Below are positions 35,711 to 43,733 of a stretch of 64,000 bases of DNA, piece after piece. The translations under genes were made by a program, and so were the position numbers. Source of the DNA: G965276675 sp965276675 (GTDB lineage Bacteria; Acidobacteriota; Terriglobia; Terriglobales; Acidobacteriaceae). The notes beneath the pieces are model-generated. The model was not told the DNA's origin. It saw only the letters and a list, made by a program, of their open reading frames with translations, and searched no databases. The stretch lies in assembly GCA_965276675.1 (NCBI GenBank), contig OZ255624.1:3596001-3660000 (forward strand). The letters run 5' to 3'. Within the stretch, counting starts at the first letter, position 1. Every line of letters begins with the position of its first letter.

Positions 35711-35824
35711 TTCCCGCAGAACTTTTCAAAGCGCTCTGCTCGCGAAATACCGGAAGTTCGTTTCGCCAGTCGTTGCAAGCGGCGACTCAGGATCATTGCC
35801 ACTCAAAGGGAGATCCTTTCCATT

Positions 35825-35840
35825 CGGCCCCAGGATTGCA
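35825..35840 (+). promoter_or_regulatory. Sigma-54 -24/-12 promoter driving the wbpB-like operon
   Basis: CGGCCCCAGGATTGCA has GGC at -24 and a perfect TTGCA at -12 with correct spacing. The predicted start near 35851 gives a 129-nt leader to the ATG at 35980. The rest of this gap shows no gene. Confidence 0.55.
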
Positions 35841-35979
35841 AAACTCTCCATGTTGACGCATGGGACTTACTGACAATTTAAGCCCCATGCGTCGGAGCGG
35901 GTACCTCCTGGAATTGATAACTGGGATCGCCCGGGCTCCTGGCCAAGGAATTAAATACGAGAGTGTACGCGGGAGCAGC

Positions 35980-37053
35980 ATGGACACAGTAAAGGTTGGT
36001 GTAGTCGGACTGGGTGCGTGGGGATGGAATGTAGCGCGCTGCCTCTATGAAATTCCTGGTTGCACACTGGTCGCCTGCAGCGACCTTGACCTCTCCCGGC
36101 GCGCTGCCGCGGAGCGGAGCTGGCCGGGCGTGAAGGCGATGGGGACCCTGGATGAAATGCTGGACCGGGGCGATATCGATGCAGTGGCGATCAGTTCTCC
36201 AGCCGTCACCCATTACACGCTGACCAAGAAAGTGCTGCTAGCCGACCGTGATGTCTTTGTTGAAAAGCCGTTCACCCTCGACGTGGCGCATGCGGAAGAG
36301 CTTCTTCACCTCGCGGAGGTGCGAGAGAAGGTTCTGATGGTAGGCCATCTCTTGGAGTATCACCCGGCGGTGGATAAGATGCGGGATCTGATCTCCTCTG
36401 GAGAGCTGGGTGAGATCTACTATGTCTACACGCAACGCGTGAATCTGGGACGTATTCGCGGAGATGAGAATGCTCTGTGGAGCTTTGCCCCCCATGATAT
36501 CTCGCAGATTCTCTATATGCTCGGTGCTGACCCGGTCGATGTAAGCGCCCGTGGACAGAGTTACATCCAGGACCGTATCGAAGATGTTGTCTTCCTTAGC
36601 CTGTTCTTCAAAAACCGGGTCATGGCGCACATCCATCTCAGTTGGCTGGATCCGCACAAGGTGCGCAGCACAACTATTGTCGGAAGCAAGAAGATGGTGG
36701 TCTTCGACGATGTTGCCACCTCGGAGAAGCTGCGCGTCTATGACAGCTGCGCGCAGAATATGCAGGCACGCAGCTACGGCGAAGCGATCCAGGTGCGCTT
36801 CGGCGACATACACATTCCGCGCATCTCCGCTGCCGAGCCGCTCAAGCTGGAGTTCCAGCATTTTCTCGATTGCATCCGGACACGCGCCCGGCCCCGCAGC
36901 GATGCCTACGACGGACTGCGCGTCGTGCGCATACTAGACGCAGCACAGCGCTCGCTCGATCAGGATGGCATACCCGTCAATATCCACTCTAGCGGTGGCT
37001 TCGTCTGTCCACCACAACAGAGTGACCGACGCTGGACTGCTCTCCATGCGTGA
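35980..37053 (+). CDS. wbpB: Gfo/Idh/MocA oxidoreductase, WbpB/WlbA-like
   Basis: This is a 357-residue NAD-dependent dehydrogenase. The start is the ATG at 35980 with GGGAG just upstream. Rossmann motif VGVVGLGAWGWNVARCLYE, catalytic EKP motif in RDVFVEKPFTLDV, and the C-domain with FAPHDISQILYMLG. In the WbpA-E pathway this enzyme oxidises C3 of UDP-GlcNAcA to the 3-keto sugar used by WbpE. It is more like the Gfo/Idh proteins paired with hexapeptide transferases in EPS loci than P. aeruginosa WbpB itself, so the substrate is inferred. It opens the long plus-strand gene array. Confidence 0.83.
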   Translation: MDTVKVGVVGLGAWGWNVARCLYEIPGCTLVACSDLDLSRRAAAERSWPGVKAMGTLDEMLDRGDIDAVAISSPAVTHYTLTKKVLLADRDVFVEKPFTLDVAHAEELLHLAEVREKVLMVGHLLEYHPAVDKMRDLISSGELGEIYYVYTQRVNLGRIRGDENALWSFAPHDISQILYMLGADPVDVSARGQSYIQDRIEDVVFLSLFFKNRVMAHIHLSWLDPHKVRSTTIVGSKKMVVFDDVATSEKLRVYDSCAQNMQARSYGEAIQVRFGDIHIPRISAAEPLKLEFQHFLDCIRTRARPRSDAYDGLRVVRILDAAQRSLDQDGIPVNIHSSGGFVCPPQQSDRRWTALHA

Positions 37054-37129
37054 GCGGTTTGGTCCACGCTTCGCTTAATCGGGTGCGGCATTGGTCGCGA
37101 AGGCAAGTAGGCACGCCGCGGAGGATACG

Positions 37130-37540
37130 GTGATCGGAACTCGACAGGAGATCAGGGTGGCACGGGAGATTAAGGCCGAGTGGTTTGTACTCGCGTCCGT
37201 GCTGTTCGCTACCACCGGGCAGCTCTGCATCAAGCTTGGATTGGGACATCTTTCGACAGGTTGGACGAAGCCCGTGAGTCCTGCAGCCACGCCGATCACG
37301 CTCGGGATAGTTGGCGGATTGTTGATTTACGGGCTGGGAACGCTGCTGTGGGTTCTTGCTGTCTCCAAGCGCAACATCAGTTATCTCTACCCACTTGCCT
37401 CGCTCAACTACATCTTCGTCGCACTGGGTGGACATCTCCTGTTGCATGAACCGATTCGCCCCGGCCGGTGGCTCGGCATACTTGTCATGACCACCGGCAT
37501 TGTGGTGCTCACGCAAGTAGCGCCAGAGGAGTTGACATGA
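37130..37540 (+). CDS. SMR/EamA-like membrane protein, first of a pair
   Basis: This is a 136-residue four-helix membrane protein of the small multidrug resistance fold. The GTG at 37130 after GGAGG is the likely start. The frame can be read back to a TTG at 37091. The segments LWVLAVSKRNISYLYPLASLNYIFVALGGHLLLHEPIRPGRWLGI follow the SMR/ArnE pattern. It overlaps the next gene by ATGA, and the two probably form a heterodimer. In this locus a role in flipping an undecaprenyl-phosphate-linked sugar (as ArnE/ArnF do) is more likely than drug efflux. Confidence 0.8.
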   Translation: MIGTRQEIRVAREIKAEWFVLASVLFATTGQLCIKLGLGHLSTGWTKPVSPAATPITLGIVGGLLIYGLGTLLWVLAVSKRNISYLYPLASLNYIFVALGGHLLLHEPIRPGRWLGILVMTTGIVVLTQVAPEELT

Positions 37541-37878
37541 ACCCGTGGATTGCACTCAGCGGCAGCATTCTTCTTGGCGCGTGCGCTCAGATCATGTTGA
37601 AACATGGGGTGAATACTTCGTCCAAGGGCAGCCTGGTTGGTCTGATGGCGTCGCCGTGGGTGATGCTCTGGGCGATCAGCTTTGGCGTTGCTACGGTTCT
37701 GTGGATCGTGGCCCTCTCCCGGATGCAGATCTCATATGCTTATCCTCTGCTCGGCTTCGGCTATGTCGTTGTGACGGTACTCGCCTCAGTATTTCTGGGT
37801 GAGCATGTGTCGCGGCGGCATTGGTTAGCGGTGATCACCATCGCGGTTGGCGCGGCACTCGTCGCAAGGAGTAGCTAG
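37537..37878 (+). CDS. SMR/EamA-like membrane protein, second of a pair
   Basis: This is a 113-residue four-helix protein paralogous to the preceding one: LWIVALSRMQISYAYPLLGFGYVVVTVLASVFLGEHVSRRHWLAVITIAVGAALV aligns with its partner. The ATG at 37537 overlaps the upstream stop (ATGA). Heterodimeric SMR pairs insert in opposite orientation, so coupling at 1:1 ratio makes sense. The likely role is an ArnE/ArnF-like lipid-linked sugar flippase, inferred from context. Confidence 0.8.
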   Translation: MNPWIALSGSILLGACAQIMLKHGVNTSSKGSLVGLMASPWVMLWAISFGVATVLWIVALSRMQISYAYPLLGFGYVVVTVLASVFLGEHVSRRHWLAVITIAVGAALVARSS

Positions 37879-37879
37879 C

Positions 37880-39316
37880 ATGCTCGCGTCCAACCACTCC
37901 CTTAAAGACTCGCCGGGTATCCACGTCGCGATCATTGGCGGAGGATTCACCGGACTTGCCTGCGCGCTCTCCCTGCTGAAAGCGGGCTATCGGGTGACGG
38001 TCCTTGAAGCCCAACATCGTCCGGGCGGCTTGACGACGAGCTTCAACTTTGGCGCATTCACCTGGGACAAGTTTTACCATTGCATTCTCACCTCAGACTC
38101 TGCCCTGCTGCAGTTACTGGAGGAACTCGGTTTGTCCGGCGAGCTCCGCTGGAAATCGACGGAGGTGGGCTTTTTCTCGCACGACACACTCTACCGGATG
38201 ACGGGCGCTCGTGAACTATTGCGTTTCCCGCATCTTTCCCTCTTGAACAAGACACGTCTCGCGCTCGGTACGCTCTATGCTGCTCGCCTGGAAGATGGAA
38301 ACGCTCTGGAATCCGTGCCTCTCGAAGCGTGGACTAAACGCATCTTCGGCAAACGAGTGTATGAGGAGATTTGGGAGCCTCTCCTGCGCTGCAAGCTTGG
38401 CGAAACGCGCTCTCGGGCATCCGCCGCTTTTCTATGGGCCACCTTGCGACGCCTCTACTCCACCCGCGAGAAAGGGCCAAAGAAGCAAGAGAAGCTCGGC
38501 TACGTGCATGGCGGGTATCAGGTTGTCTTCAAGGCGCTTTCCGAGCGCATTCTGGCTCTCGGAGGAACTCTTCAGAGCGGCGCAAAGATCCTGGGCATTC
38601 GGGAGCACGGCTCGGCCGTTGTGATCGACGAGGGAGCATCGTCGACGACCTACGATGCCGCCGTTCTAACGATACCGAATCGTGCGATCGCCGCCGTCCT
38701 TGAGACGAGCGACACCGCCTATCTCACGCGGCTAACAGAAGTGGAGTATCTCGGCCTAGTGTGCATGGTGCTGGTGCTCAAGCGCCGGCTGAGCCCCTTC
38801 TATGTAACCAATATCACGCAAGCGGCTCCATTTACCGGCCTGATCGAGATGACCAACCTTATCGATCCCGAGATAGAGACCGCAGGGCAGCACCTTGTGT
38901 ACCTACCGAAATACACTGTACCGAACGATCCTCTCATTACGGCCAGCGATGATGATGTTTGGGAGGAGTTTGCTCCAGCTCTCTTCAAGATGCATCCCGA
39001 TCTGAAGCGGAGCGAAATTGCCGGCAGATTCGTCTTCCGGGAACGCGTCGTGCAGCCCGTACCCACGCTGCATTACTCACGCATTCTTCCGGCAGCGACT
39101 ACGCCACTGTCACGTGTTTTCCTTGCTAACACCTCACGTATTGTCAACAACACGTTGAACAACAATGTGATGACCCGTATTGCGCATGAGGCTTGCCAAC
39201 AGTTGATGGCAAGGATCCCGGTGGAACGAGAGACTCCGCATCCGGAGGATGATGCGTCAGCTCGCGGCGCCAACCCGGTCTACGCTGTTGTCAGCGAAGG
39301 AGTAGCGGTCCAATGA
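37880..39316 (+). CDS. FAD-dependent oxidoreductase (amine oxidase/protoporphyrinogen oxidase-like fold)
   Basis: This is a 478-residue flavoprotein. The ATG at 37880, 1 bp after the upstream stop and behind AAGGAG, is the start. The dinucleotide fold HVAIIGGGFTGLACALSLLKAGYRVTVLEAQHRPGGLTTSF opens the protein, and a GYVHGGYQVVFKALSERILALGG segment marks the second FAD region. Such proteins recur in EPS loci and act on sugars or lipid carriers, or like UDP-galactopyranose mutases. No substrate can be assigned. Confidence 0.85.
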   Translation: MLASNHSLKDSPGIHVAIIGGGFTGLACALSLLKAGYRVTVLEAQHRPGGLTTSFNFGAFTWDKFYHCILTSDSALLQLLEELGLSGELRWKSTEVGFFSHDTLYRMTGARELLRFPHLSLLNKTRLALGTLYAARLEDGNALESVPLEAWTKRIFGKRVYEEIWEPLLRCKLGETRSRASAAFLWATLRRLYSTREKGPKKQEKLGYVHGGYQVVFKALSERILALGGTLQSGAKILGIREHGSAVVIDEGASSTTYDAAVLTIPNRAIAAVLETSDTAYLTRLTEVEYLGLVCMVLVLKRRLSPFYVTNITQAAPFTGLIEMTNLIDPEIETAGQHLVYLPKYTVPNDPLITASDDDVWEEFAPALFKMHPDLKRSEIAGRFVFRERVVQPVPTLHYSRILPAATTPLSRVFLANTSRIVNNTLNNNVMTRIAHEACQQLMARIPVERETPHPEDDASARGANPVYAVVSEGVAVQ

Positions 39317-39579
39317 CACCGGTTCTCTTCATCCTGCTCGCGCGCGCGTTCTGGCTCGATGTCCTCACTGGATCCACTTCATATATCGGGGGCGGCCTAA
39401 GCAGCAGGCAACATTCTTTCATTCTGTTGCTGATCGGCGCGGGCCTCTTATTCCTTGCTGTATTGCTGCGAAGACTCGGCCGCGCTTACGCCACGCTCTC
39501 TAAACGAGCGCGCGCGGAAAACGCCTCGGCTTCGAATGCAAGACAATTGGCAGAGACACCCGGAGGGTCGACTTCGTGA
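39313..39579 (+). CDS. Small membrane protein of unknown function
   Basis: This is an 88-residue protein with two predicted membrane stretches (LFILLARAFWLDVLTGSTSYI and HSFILLLIGAGLLFLAVLLRRL) and a polar, basic tail. It overlaps the FAD protein stop by ATGA. Not recognised. It may be a small accessory subunit of the EPS machinery. Confidence 0.6.
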   Translation: MTPVLFILLARAFWLDVLTGSTSYIGGGLSSRQHSFILLLIGAGLLFLAVLLRRLGRAYATLSKRARAENASASNARQLAETPGGSTS

Positions 39580-39658
39580 GCCAGCGCACGCTCCATAGAA
39601 TGCATACACTGCACCTCTATCGTGCACGGATCTCTTCGCCCGCTCACTCCGAGGACGC

Positions 39659-40396
39659 ATGATGCTGGCCTACCATGAGTTCTCAGAGGTACCGTCGAGG
39701 GATATCTATTGCCAGACGGTCTCCACATTTCGCGAGCAGCTCGAAATGCTACGATGCGGAGGGCTGCTTGACCCGCTCGCCATCAGCTTCGATGATGCAC
39801 ATAACTCACAGGTGCTTTATGCCGCGCCAGCGCTCCAGGCCGCGGGTGCGCGTGGCATTTTCTTTGCAACAACCTCCTGGATTGATCAACACCGCAGCAC
39901 AGCTACGTGGGCGGATCTGCGCGCGCTCTTAGCCGCGGGCCACACCATTGCGTCGCATGGCCACACGCATTGCTTGCTCACACACTGCTCTCCAGAACAG
40001 TTGCATGGTGAACTCTGCACTTCACGCGCGCTTCTCGAGCACAAGCTAGGCGTCTCCGTCACGTCAATCTCCATGCCCGGCGGCCGCTGGAATGTTCGGG
40101 TTGCGGAAGCCTGCGCCCAGGCCGGCTACACCACTCTCTACACGTCTCAACCTGGGGAGAGGCGGCGGCTCGCGCAGTGGGAGGGTCACGGAATCGATGT
40201 TGTCGGGCGTCTTATTGTTCGTCGCGAGGTGCCCGTGCAAACAATCGAACGGTATGCAAGACGTGATAGGGCCACCATACTCCGGTTACGTGCGGAGTAT
40301 CTGCTGAAGTGGGCTGCCAAACGGGGGCTTGGTGATCAAATGTATCAGACAGTGTGGCGCAAGCTTCTACGAAAGCCGATATCAGTCGCCACTTAG
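39659..40396 (+). CDS. NodB-type polysaccharide deacetylase (divergent)
   Basis: This is a 245-residue deacetylase-fold protein. The metal and catalytic motif is AISFDDAHNS where most family members have TFDDG, and the second motif ASHGHTH supplies the H-x3-H ligands. A MPGGRWN segment corresponds to the R-x2-G-W/P motif region. It probably removes N- or O-acetyl groups from the EPS or its precursor. It has no signal peptide. A GAGGA site precedes the tandem ATG. Confidence 0.83.
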   Translation: MMLAYHEFSEVPSRDIYCQTVSTFREQLEMLRCGGLLDPLAISFDDAHNSQVLYAAPALQAAGARGIFFATTSWIDQHRSTATWADLRALLAAGHTIASHGHTHCLLTHCSPEQLHGELCTSRALLEHKLGVSVTSISMPGGRWNVRVAEACAQAGYTTLYTSQPGERRRLAQWEGHGIDVVGRLIVRREVPVQTIERYARRDRATILRLRAEYLLKWAAKRGLGDQMYQTVWRKLLRKPISVAT

Positions 40397-40455
40397 ACGA
40401 TCGGGTTGGAAACTCAATACCGCGTATAGCGGATAAGAGACAAGGCTAGGATTGG

Positions 40456-41583
40456 ATGCGCGTCCTCCAGCTACTTGCGAGCACCGGCTATTATGGCGCC
40501 GAAGGTGTGGTCTCCCAGCTCTCGCGCTCGCTCGTGGAGCTGGGGTGCGACGTGATCATCGCCCTTTTTAACGCTTCACAGATGGCGGATCACGGGCTGA
40601 TCACCAGGGCACGCAATCTAGGAATCGATCTACTGGATATTCCCTGCTCGGGTCGGCTAGATTTCGCGGCCATTTCAACCGTTAAGAGCATCCTCCAGCA
40701 ACGCAAGATCGACCTGCTTCACACCCACAGTTACAAAGCTAACTTTTACGGCCTTCTGGCGGCGCGCCTCTCGGGAGTTCCCGTTGTCGCGACTTGCCAT
40801 AACTGGACGAACCGCACGCGCAGCCTTCGCGCGTACGGCTCGCTCGACAAACGCTTGCTCCGCTTCTTCGATCATGTTGTGACTGTCTCGGAATCGACTT
40901 CAAAGACCTTGATAGAAGAGGGATTCGATGCAGCGCGGGTGACGATGATCGGCAATGGGATTGACACGAACCAAAACGCTCACTCGCGCTGGAATTTTGA
41001 GGAGACCGGCGACGGAGCGGCCACGCTCGGAACCGTGTCCCGTCTGTCTCGTGAGAAGGGTGTGGATGTGCTGGTGCGCGCCGTTGCCGAGCTGCGAAGA
41101 CAAGGACTGAATGTCCGCTGCCGGATCGCTGGCGATGGACCAGAGCGCTCGTCTCTTCTGGCCCTCGCGACCGAGCTCGGCGTGGGCGCACATATCGCAC
41201 TGGAAGGTTTCTGCTCAGATGTGCCGCTATTTCTCGCTGGCTGTGACATCGTCGTACATCCCTCTCGTATCGAGGCCATGCCACTTGCAGTTCTGGAGGC
41301 GATGGCGGCTGGCAAACCAATCGTAGCCACGACAGTAGGCAGCATCCCGACACTTATCCAGGATGGGCACTCTGGGATACTCGTGCCACCCGACGATCCG
41401 CATGCTTTGTCACACGGTATCCTGCGCATGCTCAACGATGGTGCACTCAGGCGGTCTGCTGGCTTTGCTGCACGCCGCTATGTAATCCAGCACTGTGACG
41501 TCCGCCTAATGGCACAAAAATATCTGCAGCTCTACTGCCAAGTGGCACACCCGGTTCTCGCGGCAGACGTGGCCGCAGATTGA
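40456..41583 (+). CDS. Family 4 glycosyltransferase
   Basis: This is a 375-residue GT-B enzyme. N-domain start STGYYGAEGVVSQLSRSLVELG, middle VVTVSESTSKTLIEEGF and MIGNGID, and C-domain GTVSRLSREKGVDVLVRA with the retaining E-x7-E motif in EAMPLAVLEAMAAGKPIVATTVGSIPTLI. It adds one sugar of the EPS repeat from a nucleotide sugar. It precedes the next transferase with a stop at 41583. Confidence 0.92.
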   Translation: MRVLQLLASTGYYGAEGVVSQLSRSLVELGCDVIIALFNASQMADHGLITRARNLGIDLLDIPCSGRLDFAAISTVKSILQQRKIDLLHTHSYKANFYGLLAARLSGVPVVATCHNWTNRTRSLRAYGSLDKRLLRFFDHVVTVSESTSKTLIEEGFDAARVTMIGNGIDTNQNAHSRWNFEETGDGAATLGTVSRLSREKGVDVLVRAVAELRRQGLNVRCRIAGDGPERSSLLALATELGVGAHIALEGFCSDVPLFLAGCDIVVHPSRIEAMPLAVLEAMAAGKPIVATTVGSIPTLIQDGHSGILVPPDDPHALSHGILRMLNDGALRRSAGFAARRYVIQHCDVRLMAQKYLQLYCQVAHPVLAADVAAD

Positions 41584-41600
41584 GACCATCGGACGAAGCC

Positions 41601-42908
41601 ATGTCTGTGATTCCTATCAGTACGTATTCTTCCCCCACGCCTGGGCTGCAGATCTCCGGGCAGCAACTCTCAATCCACCAAATTTCAGTGCGGCAACTCA
41701 AAGTATGGATGCTCGATCAGTTCTGCTTTACTCCCTGGTACACCGCAGCACTTGCCGAGGCGCTCAAGCGCCACGGGCTGAGTATCAGGCTGGTATGCAG
41801 CAACTTCAGCCGAGAACCACACTACTTTCGCAGCCGAGGCCTCTCGCTCGAACCTGGACCGCTGAACAGGAGTGCAACTCTGCCCTCCCCTGGTGCGCCG
41901 TGCCGCCTTCTCCGCCTGGCTGAGGCGCTGTTCAACACACGCGCGCTGCAACACACGCTCAAGACGAAGCCTCCACACGTGCTTCACTTTCAACAGACGC
42001 CGCTGCTCAGCAAAGGCCTGCGGTCAGACTTTGCGCTCGTTGCAAGCGCGCACCGCGCCGGGGTGCCGATCGTGCACACTGTGCACAATCTTGTGCCTCA
42101 CGATACTGGTCACCGGCTCCACTCCATCTATGCCGAGTTTTACACGGCGGTCGACCACCTCATCTGTCACTCGACCAGCACAGCGGAACAGCTTCGGGCA
42201 GAGTTTCGCGTACCCGCCGACCGGGTCACCGTTATACCGCACGGCCCGCTCTTTGCCTCCGGAGTTCACATTCCTGTTAACAGCGCACGCGAACGGCTGG
42301 GCTTGCCGTTCAATCGGCGGATCTTCCTCTTTCAAGGAATTTTCGCTCCGTACAAGGGACTGGATACACTGTTGAGGGCGTGGAAGATCTGCATCGGTCA
42401 GTGGCAGGCGCGCGGCGATCTCCCACCCTTGCTACTCATCGCCGGCTCTGGGCCGAGCGCCCTAGAGCTGGAGGTTTTACGCGTGTCGGCCGTCGCCGGA
42501 CCGTCAATCCGAGCGGATCTGGCCTATATCCCTACCGAGCGATTGCCGCAGTACTACGCTGCTGCCGATATTCTGGTGTACCCCTACCGGCAGATCACCA
42601 CGAGCGGCGCGCTACTCACTGGTCTCAGCTACTGCAAACCGATCCTCGCCTCATGGCTTCCCGCGTTCGGTGAGTATCTAAACGATGGGGACAATGCACG
42701 GCTGGTCGAGCCAGATTCACCGAGGTCCTTAGCGCACGCAATTCAAGCGCTTGCTCGTGAAGGAGCAGGAACGCTCTACGAGCAGCTTGGACCCGGAGCT
42801 GCTCGCAATCGCGAGCGGTACACCAGCTGGGACGCGATTGCGGAGCAAACCCTTGCTCTGTACGGAAATTTGCGCAAACGTAATGCTGCCATACATTCCT
42901 GTAACTGA
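41601..42908 (+). CDS. Family 4 glycosyltransferase
   Basis: This is a 435-residue GT-B enzyme. The ATG at 41601 is preferred to a TTG at 41580 that overlaps the previous stop. Motifs: MLDQFCFTPWYTAALAEALKRHGL, VHTVHNLVPHDTG, ICHSTSTAEQLRAEF, VTVIPHGPLF, FLFQGIFAPYKGLDTLLRAW and the loop TTSGALLTGLSYCKPILAS replacing the typical E-x7-E motif. It transfers one sugar of the EPS repeat unit. The sugar is unknown. Confidence 0.88.
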   Translation: MSVIPISTYSSPTPGLQISGQQLSIHQISVRQLKVWMLDQFCFTPWYTAALAEALKRHGLSIRLVCSNFSREPHYFRSRGLSLEPGPLNRSATLPSPGAPCRLLRLAEALFNTRALQHTLKTKPPHVLHFQQTPLLSKGLRSDFALVASAHRAGVPIVHTVHNLVPHDTGHRLHSIYAEFYTAVDHLICHSTSTAEQLRAEFRVPADRVTVIPHGPLFASGVHIPVNSARERLGLPFNRRIFLFQGIFAPYKGLDTLLRAWKICIGQWQARGDLPPLLLIAGSGPSALELEVLRVSAVAGPSIRADLAYIPTERLPQYYAAADILVYPYRQITTSGALLTGLSYCKPILASWLPAFGEYLNDGDNARLVEPDSPRSLAHAIQALAREGAGTLYEQLGPGAARNRERYTSWDAIAEQTLALYGNLRKRNAAIHSCN

Positions 42909-42910
42909 GA

Positions 42911-43001
42911 GCAAACGTAGTTTGCAATTCGTTGCATACAGGTGCAGGAAGGCTGTCCTTCCAGACGGGCTAGAGGCACACTTCTGTCGGTATCCTGCAC
43001 C
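42911..43001. repeat. Cluster of inverted repeats before the EPS export operon
   Basis: Three inverted repeats are seen: GCAAAC-GTA-GTTTGC at 42911-42925, GGAAGG-CTGT-CCTTCC at 42947-42962, and a long-range pair GGTGCAGGA (42941-42949) with TCCTGCACC (42993-43001). The last two share bases 42947-42949 and could not form together in RNA. They may be protein-binding half-sites rather than RNA structures, because the predicted start at about 43035 lies downstream. Confidence 0.5.
42923..42946. promoter_or_regulatory. Phased TGCA array (array D)
   Basis: TGCA recurs at 42923, 42933 and 42943, exactly 10 bp apart, 63-86 bp upstream of the sigma-54-type promoter at 43009. It resembles arrays A-C and is a likely enhancer-binding-protein site. 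Confidence 0.5.
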
Positions 43002-43008
43002 ACAGTTT

Positions 43009-43024
43009 TGGCGGTCGGATTGCA
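43009..43024 (+). promoter_or_regulatory. Sigma-54 -24/-12 promoter of the EPS export operon
   Basis: TGGCGGTCGGATTGCA has TGGC at -24, a perfect TTGCA at -12 and exact spacing. The predicted start near 43035 leaves an 18-nt leader holding the GGAG ribosome site before the GTG at 43053. Confidence 0.65.
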
Positions 43025-43052
43025 CCCACGCCGGTGAACCACTGGAGCACGT

Positions 43053-43733
43053 GTGATCAGAAGCTGGGGTACGATCAGAACGAGCGTTGTGACTGCCTGC
43101 ATCATGGCTACCGGCTTCGTTGCGGCAGGGGCCATAGATGCGCCAGCGCAGATAGATGTCGCGGCGAGAACCACGGGACCGTCTGTGGACCCGGCCATCG
43201 TCACGAACTCGCACTCCTCCAAGCCGTCGTCCAGTCCGGCTCCCACCTTCCCCTCGGATTATGTGATCGGTGTGGGGGATCTGCTGAACGTCTCTGTTTG
43301 GAAGGAGAAGGACTTTAGCGAAACGGTTGTGGTGCGTCCCGATGGCAAGATCTCGCTTCCGCTGGTCGGTGAATTCTACACCGCAGGACAGACTCCAGTG
43401 CAAGCAGAAGATCTGCTCCAGGCGCGGCTGAAGACCGTCGTCATCGATCCTAAGGTAACAGTCAGCGTCGTCGAGATACGCAGCCGTATGGTGTATATCA
43501 CCGGCGAGATCGGGCGGCCTGGGGCGTACCCGTTGAATGCTCCACTGAACGTGCTCCAGCTGATCGCACAAGCTGGTGGGCTCACGCAGTTCGCGGAGCG
43601 CAGGAAGATCCGCGTACTGAAGGCGAGTGAATCGGGTAAAGGAGTGCCGTTCGATTACAACAGCGTAGTCCACGGAAAAGATTCAAGGCGCAACCTCGTT
43701 CTCGCTCCTGGTGACACGGTGGTCGTTCCATGA
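43053..43733 (+). CDS. Polysaccharide export outer-membrane protein (Wza/EpsA-like)
   Basis: This is a 226-residue exported protein. GTG start with GGAG 5 bp before. After a signal-like N-terminus come the polysaccharide export (Poly_export) domain (about 68-140: YVIGVGDLLNVSVWKEKDFSETVVVRPDGKISLPLVGEF, DPKVTVSVVEI) and an SLBB domain (about 145-225: VYITGEIGRPGAYPL). It has no obvious lipobox and is shorter than Wza (about 380), as in many EPS rather than capsule systems. It forms the export channel with the following barrel protein and GumC homologue. Its stop overlaps the next ATG. Confidence 0.92.
   Translation: MIRSWGTIRTSVVTACIMATGFVAAGAIDAPAQIDVAARTTGPSVDPAIVTNSHSSKPSSSPAPTFPSDYVIGVGDLLNVSVWKEKDFSETVVVRPDGKISLPLVGEFYTAGQTPVQAEDLLQARLKTVVIDPKVTVSVVEIRSRMVYITGEIGRPGAYPLNAPLNVLQLIAQAGGLTQFAERRKIRVLKASESGKGVPFDYNSVVHGKDSRRNLVLAPGDTVVVP

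Noticed and set aside
37062..37077. TGGTCCACGCTTCGCT as a sigma-54 promoter for the SMR pair.
   Set aside because: Right spacing but -24 reads TGGT and -12 reads TCGC. Too weak to call.
43010..43023. An ops-like element (GGCGGTCGGATTGC) ahead of the Wza-like gene.
   Set aside because: Only GGCGGT fits ops, and the same bases form an exact sigma-54 -24/-12 element with correct downstream spacing to the start codon.
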